Source of the DNA: an uncultured Bacilli bacterium
GTDB taxonomy: Bacteria > Bacillota_I > Bacilli_A > RF39 > UBA660
Length of the DNA stretch: 27,502 bases
Direction of reading: 5' to 3'
Assembly (NCBI GenBank): GCA_934148875.1
Contig: CAKPDJ010000016.1
Span: forward strand, 1-27,502
In this document: piece by piece, positions 21,865-27,502 of the stretch
How the letters are laid out: each line of letters opens with the position of its first letter
How positions within the stretch are numbered: position 1 is the stretch's first letter
Translations under genes and position numbers: made by a program
Notes under the pieces: generated by a model
What the model saw: the letters and a program-made list of their open reading frames with translations, nothing else
Databases searched by the model: none
What the model was told of the DNA's origin: nothing

Positions 21865-23247
21865 ATGATAAACAGTTATTCAATTCAAATTAAAAATAAC
21901 GAAAAAATTCTAATTTTGTATATCGATTATAACTATGAGTTTGGAATAGATTTTAAAAAATCCCATAGACATAATAATATGAAAAAAGAAATTAAAGATT
22001 ATATTAAGAAAAACAAAATAAAATTTGATGGTGAAAAAATAGCTCTATCACTTGGTGGAATTATACTAGCTATATTACTAATAACGGAAAATCCAACTAC
22101 TAATGATATTGAACTAACTTATGTTAATAATAATATAATTCCTAAAGAAACAGTAAATATAATTAATACTAACCAACCTGAAGAAACAGTAACAATTAAG
22201 GATTCCAGTAGTATAGAAGAAATAACTAATAATACTAATGAAAAAGTAAGTAATGAATTAAAGGAAAAAACAAGTAACAAGTTAGATGAAAAAAACAAAA
22301 CAACTAATAATAATCGAAATAAAAATACACAGATAACATCAAAAGACAATAATGAAACCAAAAATAGTGAAACCAAGATAGATCAAAAAGAAACAGTAGC
22401 AAATAAAGAAACAAATGAAAATCCAAAGCAAGAAGAATCATCTGATACTTCAAAAAGTGAAACGGATAAAGTAACTATATATCGAACTAATGGAGACGTT
22501 ATAACTATACCATTAGATGAATATTTAATAGGAGTAGTAGGTGCAGAAATGCCAGCATCATTTCCAATTGAAGCTCTAAAAGCTCAAGCAGTAGTAGCAC
22601 GTACTTATGCTTTGAAAAAAATAAAAAATAACGCCAAGTTAACAGATTTTGTATCAACACAATGTTACAAAGATAATAATCAATTAAAAGAAATGTGGAA
22701 AAATTCCTACAACACTTATTATCAAAAAATAAAGAGTGCAGTAGAAGCTACTAAAAATCAGGCCATATATTATCAGAATGATTATATAGACGCTGTATAT
22801 CATTCAACTAGTAATGGTAAAACTGAGGATGCAATGTATGTTTGGGGTAATAGTAGTCCCTACTTAAAAAGTGTAGATAGTTCTTGGGACAAAAATTCAA
22901 CATCATATCTAAAAGAAATAGAAAAGGATTTATCAAATGTTTTAAATATTTTAGGAGTAGATGTAAGTGATACTAGTTTTGAGATATTATCTCGCGATAG
23001 TAGTGGTAGAGTAGAAAAGGTAAGATTTGGAAATCGTGAATTTACTGGAGTAGAATTCCGTAATCTACTAGGATTACGTTCAGCAGATTTTGACATAAAA
23101 CAAATAGATAATACTTTAATAATCACAACACGTGGTTATGGTCATGGCGTTGGGCTAAGTCAATATGGTGCTAGTGGCATGGCAAAAGAAGGATATAACT
23201 ACATTGAAATTTTAAAACATTACTATACTGGTGTTACCATACGATAA
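21865..23247 (+). CDS. spoIID: SpoIID/LytB-family peptidoglycan lytic protein, membrane-anchored
   Basis: Putative lytic transglycosylase of 460 residues. It starts with a short domain (1-60, with NNEKILILYIDYNYEFG) predicted cytosolic, then one membrane segment (about 60-77, SLGGIILAILLI). Next is a long Asn/Lys/Glu/Thr-rich linker (about 80-200) and the extracellular SpoIID domain. Key blocks: LDEYLIGVVGAEMPASF with E228, matching the catalytic glutamate of SpoIID; ALKAQAVVARTYAL; YHSTSNGKTEDA; and RGYGHGVGLSQYGASGMA. In spore formers SpoIID acts during engulfment; non-sporulating relatives also carry such genes, so sporulation is not proven. ATG 21865 has GGTGAT upstream; an alternative ATG at 21979 lacks one. 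Confidence 0.88.
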   Translation: MINSYSIQIKNNEKILILYIDYNYEFGIDFKKSHRHNNMKKEIKDYIKKNKIKFDGEKIALSLGGIILAILLITENPTTNDIELTYVNNNIIPKETVNIINTNQPEETVTIKDSSSIEEITNNTNEKVSNELKEKTSNKLDEKNKTTNNNRNKNTQITSKDNNETKNSETKIDQKETVANKETNENPKQEESSDTSKSETDKVTIYRTNGDVITIPLDEYLIGVVGAEMPASFPIEALKAQAVVARTYALKKIKNNAKLTDFVSTQCYKDNNQLKEMWKNSYNTYYQKIKSAVEATKNQAIYYQNDYIDAVYHSTSNGKTEDAMYVWGNSSPYLKSVDSSWDKNSTSYLKEIEKDLSNVLNILGVDVSDTSFEILSRDSSGRVEKVRFGNREFTGVEFRNLLGLRSADFDIKQIDNTLIITTRGYGHGVGLSQYGASGMAKEGYNYIEILKHYYTGVTIR

Positions 23248-23328
23248 TATTAACTGATTTTTAATGCTAATCAATCTTTATTTTATTTTCAAATTATGAT
23301 AATATCATTATAGTAGGGATGTGATATC

Positions 23329-24723
23329 ATGGATAAATCATATATGTTAAATAGCTATGTTAACGATGAAGAACAAAGTTCAAAAAATTTAGAACAGATA
23401 AATGCCAATATGGAACAATATAAATTACGTACTACTGGTGTTAAAACAGTAGAAGAATTAAAAAGAGAAGTACAAATCTTTTTAGACAAAAATGATGTAC
23501 CAGAAGAAATAAGAGATGAACTTACTAGAGAATGTGACAGTTTTAATGAAAATACCGACTTATATCAAGCATCAATCCATTTAGACAATATTATGAATGA
23601 ATATCAGCAAAGAATGATGAATGATCATCAAAATGCCACTGAACAAGTTAGAGATATTAAATCTGATTTAATAAGTGGAATTAGTAAAAATTTAAGTAAT
23701 GTTGGTATATCATTAAGTGGTGATGAGGCATCAGTATTAGAAAGTATTAAGGATGAACATGACGTATATAAGTTAAAAAATAATGCTGATAGAGTAGTTG
23801 AATATTATGAAGGACAAGCACTATCAGATGATGCCCCAACTTTAGAATTACCAATAGAAAAAATAAATAGTGCAATTGAAAGTCCAGGTAGTGAAACTTT
23901 ACTAAATGAAACAAAGACAGAGGCACAAGAAGAACAAGAAATAGAGAATAACTCTGAAAACATTGAGAGTAGTAATAAAATAGGTGACAGTATAGAAATG
24001 AAAGATGATGGTAGTATTTCAATACAAGAGAATGCTAGTAATCCTGAATCTATGAATTTTGTTGCCCTTATGACATTAGCTCTAGTAGTAGAAAATAGCG
24101 AACAAAACTTAGGTGAAAAACGTAATATCAAAGTAGTTAAAGCAGAAAGAGAAAGCAATAATTATCAAGTATTGTTTGGTAGTTTCTCAAGTCAAAATGA
24201 CAAATATGATCCAATTTTATTTAAACAACTTCAAGAATTAGCTGGTACATATAATCCCGCAGTTTCATATATGAATCAGTTATCCACTTACTCACCTGAA
24301 TTAGCACTAACATTAAATTTAATAAATCAATATATTTTAAAGCAATCAGGCTCATTTAAAATGGCAATAAAAAATAATGGTGGCAACTATGATATGAAAT
24401 TTGGTTTTGGTAAAGAATATGAGGATGTAGTAAATACATTTATTGAAAATGGAACTTATATGACCGAAGATATAAATCATGATGCTGTCTTCGTAATAAA
24501 TGATGATGGCACTAAAAATCAACTAGTACAATTAAATCAAATATTAGATGGATTACAAGCTAAGGAACAAACCAAATCACAATCACAAGAATTAGAAAAA
24601 CAATATCAAAAAATTTATTTACCTAATAATAATGCTGCTAGTGCACATCAAATATTCTTAGTTACCGTTCTAATAACAGAATTATTACTAGTTATATTAG
24701 GTATGTATTTCATTTTTTCATAA
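23329..24723 (+). CDS. Tail-anchored coiled-coil protein of unknown function
   Basis: Not recognised. The 464 residues are mostly acidic and helical: the N-terminal third (1-165) looks like coiled coil (SSKNLEQINANMEQYKLR, YQQRMMNDHQNATEQV). A Glu/Asn/Ser-rich linker runs from about 170 to 230. A globular part (about 235-400) contains NYQVLFGSFSSQNDKY and MKFGFGKEYEDVV. There is no N-terminal signal. The only membrane segment is at the very end (about 443-463, VTVLITELLLVILGMYFIF), so it is probably anchored by its tail with the bulk in the cytoplasm. GGATGTGAT just upstream supports ATG 23329. It stands between spoIID-like and thioredoxin-like genes with no clear operon partner. A structural or membrane-organising role is a guess. 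Confidence 0.7.
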   Translation: MDKSYMLNSYVNDEEQSSKNLEQINANMEQYKLRTTGVKTVEELKREVQIFLDKNDVPEEIRDELTRECDSFNENTDLYQASIHLDNIMNEYQQRMMNDHQNATEQVRDIKSDLISGISKNLSNVGISLSGDEASVLESIKDEHDVYKLKNNADRVVEYYEGQALSDDAPTLELPIEKINSAIESPGSETLLNETKTEAQEEQEIENNSENIESSNKIGDSIEMKDDGSISIQENASNPESMNFVALMTLALVVENSEQNLGEKRNIKVVKAERESNNYQVLFGSFSSQNDKYDPILFKQLQELAGTYNPAVSYMNQLSTYSPELALTLNLINQYILKQSGSFKMAIKNNGGNYDMKFGFGKEYEDVVNTFIENGTYMTEDINHDAVFVINDDGTKNQLVQLNQILDGLQAKEQTKSQSQELEKQYQKIYLPNNNAASAHQIFLVTVLITELLLVILGMYFIFS

Positions 24724-24730
24724 AATTTAA

Positions 24731-24736
24731 TATAAT
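24731..24736 (+). promoter_or_regulatory. Likely -10 element for the thioredoxin-like gene and fmt
   Basis: TATAAT (24731-24736) lies between the coiled-coil gene stop and the GGTGA ribosome-binding site. There is no good -35 (TTTCAT at 24708-24713, 17 bases upstream). The leader would be only about ten bases. Confidence 0.4.
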
Positions 24737-24752
24737 ATAACTTGTGGTGAAT

Positions 24753-25331
24753 ATGAAAAAGAAGATTTTAATTATAACTGTGATTATTGTTATTATAAGT
24801 ATAGTAGCAATAATTACTTATACTGATGATGAATTACACTTTAAAATATCATATGAATATATTAATTATATTGAATATAATAATGGTAAAAAAATAAAAG
24901 TATCAATTCCAGCAAACAATAAGATTAAATATGTTTCAAATACTGAACTTTTAGATATTCTAAATAAACAAACAGGAATTGTATATTTTGGTTACAATAC
25001 ATGCCCGTGGTGTCGCAATGCAGTACCTATTTTAATAGATGCCATCAAAAAGAATAATATAGAAACAATATATTATGCTGATATTCATAAATTAAAACTT
25101 TCAAGTATAAAAGAAGAATTATATTCAAAGTTATCTCAATATTTGCATGAAGACAATGAAGGAGAAAAGGTATTAGCAGTACCTGGTGTTTACTTTTTAG
25201 TAGATGGAGAAATTGTCTGCAATCATACTGGGACGGTAGAAAGTTATCATAATCCATACAATAAAATGACTAAGGAACAGCAAGAAGAATTATTAAATAT
25301 TTATGATAAGTGCATAAAGGAGATGAAATAA
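24753..25331 (+). CDS. Membrane-anchored thioredoxin-fold protein
   Basis: Protein of 192 residues with an N-terminal membrane anchor (about 4-22, ILIITVIIVIISIVAII) and an extracytoplasmic thioredoxin-like domain. The active site is CPWC (C84-P-W-C87) after IVYFGYNT. VPGVYFLVDGEIV supplies the expected cis-proline and following strand. It could be a thiol-disulfide oxidoreductase or a bacteriocin-transport-accessory-type thioredoxin; the substrate is unknown. ATG 24753 is preferred over the in-frame GTG codons at 24744 and 24747, which lie in the ribosome-binding site. Its stop overlaps the fmt start in TAATG, so the two are translationally coupled. Confidence 0.85.
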   Translation: MKKKILIITVIIVIISIVAIITYTDDELHFKISYEYINYIEYNNGKKIKVSIPANNKIKYVSNTELLDILNKQTGIVYFGYNTCPWCRNAVPILIDAIKKNNIETIYYADIHKLKLSSIKEELYSKLSQYLHEDNEGEKVLAVPGVYFLVDGEIVCNHTGTVESYHNPYNKMTKEQQEELLNIYDKCIKEMK

Positions 25332-26269
25332 TGGAAAAATTAAAAATTTTATTTATGGGTACTCCAGAATTTAGTGTTAATGTCTTACAGGGATTAATTA
25401 ATAATTATGATGTTATTGGAGTTGTTACTCAACCTGATAAAGAAGTTGGTAGAAAACATGAAATTAAGTTTTCACCAGTAAAAGAATTAGCCTTAAAAAA
25501 TGACATTCGTATTTTCCAGCCAATCAAAATAAGAGAAGAATATAGTGATTTAGTTAAATTAAACCCTGATATGATAGTAACTTGTGCTTATGGACAATTA
25601 ATACCTAAGGTTTTATTGGATTTACCTAAATATGGTTGTATAAATGTTCATGCTTCACTTCTTCCAAAATTAAGAGGTGGTGCACCTATTCATAAAGCTA
25701 TTATCAATAATTATTCTAGAACTGGTGTTACTATTATGTACATGGTAGAAAAAATGGATGCTGGTGATATAATTTCTCAGGTAGATACTCCTATATATCC
25801 AAATGATAATGTCGGTATACTACACGATCGTTTAAGTGAAATGGGAACTAAACTATTATTGGACACTATTCCTAATATTGTATCTGGTAACATAAATCCA
25901 ATTAAACAAGATGAAGAAGAAGTCACTTACGCCAAAAATATAACTAGAGAAGAAGAAAAAATAGATTTTAGTAAAAATACTATTGATATTTATAATCAAA
26001 TAAGAGGACTTAATCCTTGGCCAGGTGCATATGCAATTCTAGACGGTAATATTGTAAAAATATATAATGCACGTATTAGTGATAGTTTTTTTACTACTAA
26101 AAAAGATGGAGAAATAGGAAAAATATATGATGATGGAATAGGTGTTAGTACTCATGATGGTGAAATAATAATCAATGAACTACAGCCAGCTGGTAAAAGA
26201 AAAATGAATGTTAAAGAGTATTTAAATGGAGTAAAACCCGAAAGTTTAATCGGTAAGGTATTTGAATAA
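25331..26269 (+). CDS. fmt: Methionyl-tRNA formyltransferase
   Basis: Transfers a formyl group from 10-formyltetrahydrofolate to initiator methionyl-tRNA. It has 312 residues, the normal length. The N-terminal formyltransferase domain has LFMGTPEFS at the start, NVHASLLPKLRGGAPI with N105 and H107, and MDAGDI with D146, completing the catalytic triad. The C-terminal OB-fold domain (about 205-312) has GLNPWPGAYA and LQPAGKRKMN. AAGGAGA (25317-25323) supports ATG 25331, which overlaps the upstream stop. The usual neighbour def is not here. Confidence 0.96.
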   Translation: MEKLKILFMGTPEFSVNVLQGLINNYDVIGVVTQPDKEVGRKHEIKFSPVKELALKNDIRIFQPIKIREEYSDLVKLNPDMIVTCAYGQLIPKVLLDLPKYGCINVHASLLPKLRGGAPIHKAIINNYSRTGVTIMYMVEKMDAGDIISQVDTPIYPNDNVGILHDRLSEMGTKLLLDTIPNIVSGNINPIKQDEEEVTYAKNITREEEKIDFSKNTIDIYNQIRGLNPWPGAYAILDGNIVKIYNARISDSFFTTKKDGEIGKIYDDGIGVSTHDGEIIINELQPAGKRKMNVKEYLNGVKPESLIGKVFE

Positions 26270-26270
26270 C

Positions 26271-27029
26271 ATGAAAAATAAAGAATTAAAAGATATATTA
26301 AAAAAATGTTTTGGTAAAGAAAAAGATGATAGATATCATGCTATTGCTATGCTAATTATATATGGTATTTTTATGCTTGTATTAGTAATAATGATTAGAA
26401 TGAATGCTACTCCTAATAACGAAGTCAATAACCAAATACCATCCCCATCACCAACCAACACAGCACCAAATAAAAATAATTCTAACTCGAATGATTCTAA
26501 TGTTTCTGATTCTCAAATTACGGAAAATATTAATTACAGCTACTCATACACCGTATCATATAATGGAAACAGTGAAGTTTTCTTAGGAAAAAAAGTAAAT
26601 AATAAAGAAAAATTTACTCATATCAAAGATGGAATTACTAATAATTATGCTGTTTTAGATGATAATTACTTGATTTTAGAAAATAATACCTATCACATTA
26701 CTAACAATCCTAGTAATTTATTCAAATATTGTGATGTAAGTGAAATCTTATCATTGGTAGATGATGAGATACCAACTGAAAATAATGGTGTAATAAGGTA
26801 TCAAGTAGATAATACTAAGCTTGCTATAAGTTATAAAGATAAAATTACAGTAAATAATGAATTAAAAAATAGCATTGTACTTACTACAATAGATAATACT
26901 CTAAAAAGCATTGATCTAGATTTAACGAATTATATTTCAGCTTTAGAAAATTCTTCTAGTAGTTTAATTATTCATATGGAATTTGTTGATATAGGTAATA
27001 CTGAAGATTTTGACATTAATATTTCCTAA
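26271..27029 (+). CDS. Single-pass membrane protein of unknown function
   Basis: Not recognised. The 252 residues comprise a charged cytosolic start (LKDILKKCFGKEKDDRYH), one membrane segment (about 25-43, AMLIIYGIFMLVLVIMI), a Pro/Asn/Ser-rich spacer (about 47-80) and an ectodomain of about 170 residues with regular polar strands and no cysteine. The layout is like the protein at 2138, though I see no clear sequence similarity. ATG 26271 is one base after the fmt stop; an in-frame TTG at 26262 is possible because AAGG (26255-26258) is nearer to it. It is the last gene of the thioredoxin-fmt operon. Confidence 0.75.
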   Translation: MKNKELKDILKKCFGKEKDDRYHAIAMLIIYGIFMLVLVIMIRMNATPNNEVNNQIPSPSPTNTAPNKNNSNSNDSNVSDSQITENINYSYSYTVSYNGNSEVFLGKKVNNKEKFTHIKDGITNNYAVLDDNYLILENNTYHITNNPSNLFKYCDVSEILSLVDDEIPTENNGVIRYQVDNTKLAISYKDKITVNNELKNSIVLTTIDNTLKSIDLDLTNYISALENSSSSLIIHMEFVDIGNTEDFDINIS

Positions 27030-27040
27030 AAGATAAATCA

Positions 27041-27078
27041 AAAAGCAAAGAATTTTAATATTTAAGTTCTTTGCTTTT
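27041..27078. terminator. Bidirectional terminator after the fmt operon
   Basis: AAAAGCAAAGAA (27041-27052) and TTCTTTGCTTTT (27067-27078) form a 12-bp stem. T-rich sequence follows on the plus strand. The broken minus-strand regulator gene ends inside the hairpin (stop complement 27062-27064), so it serves both directions. Confidence 0.88.
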
Positions 27079-27291
27079 CTTTATTTGGTTCTTTAATGTT
27101 TGATTTACCAATTAAATAGTCAACTGTAGTTTTATAATAATCAGCTAATAAATTTAATTTATCCACTGGTATTAATCTAATTCCTAATTCATATTTAGAA
27201 TATTGTTGTTGCGTAGTATGCAAAATATCAGCTACTTCTTTTTGAGTTAAGTCGTAATCTTCCTTAAATCTTTCAACCTATTTATATTCAT
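27062..27291 (-). pseudogene. XRE-family helix-turn-helix regulator broken by a one-base deletion
   Basis: Read on the minus strand from ATG 27291 (with AGGTGAT just upstream), the first frame gives MNINRLKDLRKITT and then a stop. The -1 frame continues as EDYDLTQKEVADILHTTQQQ, then YSKYELGIRLIPVDKLNLLA and DYYKTTVDYLIGKSN to a stop at 27062. Together they form one HTH protein of about 76 residues if one G is restored in TTAAGG near 27262. The span is 230 bases, one short of a multiple of three. The second frame has no usable start codon. It is either a pseudogene or a sequencing error. It lies divergently from a promoter with an inverted repeat, as an autoregulated repressor would. Confidence 0.8.
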
Positions 27292-27334
27292 AAAATCACC
27301 TAATTATATTTTTCTATATAATCATTTTGAAAAG

Positions 27335-27363
27335 TTGACACTACACCTTAACGAGTGTAAAAT
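27335..27363 (+). promoter_or_regulatory. Promoter overlapped by an inverted repeat (likely operator)
   Basis: TTGACA (27335-27340), a 17-base spacer and TAAAAT (27358-27363) form a good promoter facing right. TTGACACT (27335-27342) and AGTGTAAA (27354-27361) are inverted repeats with one mismatch, 11 bases apart. They cover both the -35 and the -10. A repressor bound there would block transcription. Confidence 0.65.
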
Positions 27364-27450
27364 GATATTAGAATAGGTAATAATTAATGATATATTAATG
27401 GAACTTATAAAAATGTAAAAATAGAGAAAACTATGTGGTAGGTGGTTATT

Positions 27451-27502
27451 TTGAAAAATAGAAGAAAGCAAATAGTAATAACAGTATTAGCTATAGTAAG
27501 TT
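27451..27502 (+). CDS. N-terminus of a secreted or membrane protein (partial, runs off the edge)
   Basis: TTG 27451 follows AGGTGGT (27440-27446) and encodes MKNRRKQIVITVLAIVS, a positively charged start leading into a hydrophobic core, as in a signal peptide or membrane anchor. Only 17 codons are inside the window, so the product cannot be named. It lies downstream of the promoter at 27335-27363, with a leader of about 80 bases. Confidence 0.6.
   Translation, partial: MKNRRKQIVITVLAIVS

Noticed and set aside
22119..22376. Hydrophobic 85-residue open frame on the minus strand
   Set aside because: It is the complement of the Asn/Lys/Glu/Thr-rich linker of the SpoIID-like gene. Such linkers give Leu/Ser/Val-rich antisense frames. 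It has no ribosome-binding site.
23747..24158. Two overlapping minus-strand frames of 91 and 117 residues
   Set aside because: They lie inside the well-supported coiled-coil protein gene, with biased composition explained by antisense of Glu/Ser/Asn codons and no start signals.
26404..26586. 60-residue plus-strand frame
   Set aside because: It is a shadow of the Pro/Asn/Ser-rich spacer of the membrane protein gene at 26271.

Overview
The window is very AT-rich DNA from a low-G+C Gram-positive bacterium (Bacillota, most likely class Bacilli; by feel an uncultured gut lineage near RF39/Erysipelotrichia, which is inference). Pointers are the Shine-Dalgarno sites of the GAGGTGAT type, extended -10 promoters (TGnTATAAT), the Firmicutes gene order ireB-ruvX-yrzB-mltG-yrrM-yrrN-yrrO, a GluP-type rhomboid and a SpoIID-family protein. 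UGA is not needed as a tryptophan codon. No rRNA operon, tRNA, CRISPR array, insertion sequence or prophage was recognised, and no gene-free stretch exceeds 300 bases.

Layout. Positions 1-73 hold the terminated 3' end of an unidentified structured RNA. Then come bipA/typA, a membrane protein of unknown function, the lspA-rluD pair, and a GluP-like rhomboid protease. Positions 5654-9548 are a self-contained two-gene unit with its own promoter and terminator: an adenylate-forming ligase with an unusual A7 motif, and a polytopic hybrid histidine kinase with a receiver domain. Positions 9561-15599 carry the conserved block ireB-ruvX-yrzB-mltG-trmR-trhP1-trhP2. Its last three genes match the B. 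subtilis yrrMNO genes for 5-methoxyuridine at the tRNA wobble position. A YhcG-type PD-(D/E)XK nuclease gene interrupts the block between trhP1 and trhP2. The two trhP genes have near-identical promoter-leader sequences.

On the minus strand, 15592-18530 is a three-gene operon of 2-hydroxyacyl-CoA dehydratase activase-type proteins: two cysteine-bearing COG3580/COG3581-like proteins and a BadF/HgdC ATPase. It converges on trhP2 over a shared hairpin. Next on the plus strand come an Rpn-type PD-(D/E)XK protein, priA, a SpoIID/LytB-type protein whose ribosome-binding site lies in a perfect hairpin, a tail-anchored coiled-coil protein of unknown function, a membrane-anchored thioredoxin-fold protein coupled to fmt, and another single-pass membrane protein. 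The right edge has an XRE regulator gene broken by a one-base deletion, a divergent promoter overlapped by an inverted repeat (likely operator), and the start of a secreted or membrane protein.

Most genes are chromosomal housekeeping: translation (bipA, rluD, trmR, trhP, fmt), envelope (lspA, mltG, spoIID-like, gluP-like) and replication restart (priA). The parts that look least ordinary are the ligase-kinase pair, the activase operon without dehydratase genes, the nuclease inserted in the tRNA-modification block, and several hairpins placed over start or stop signals.
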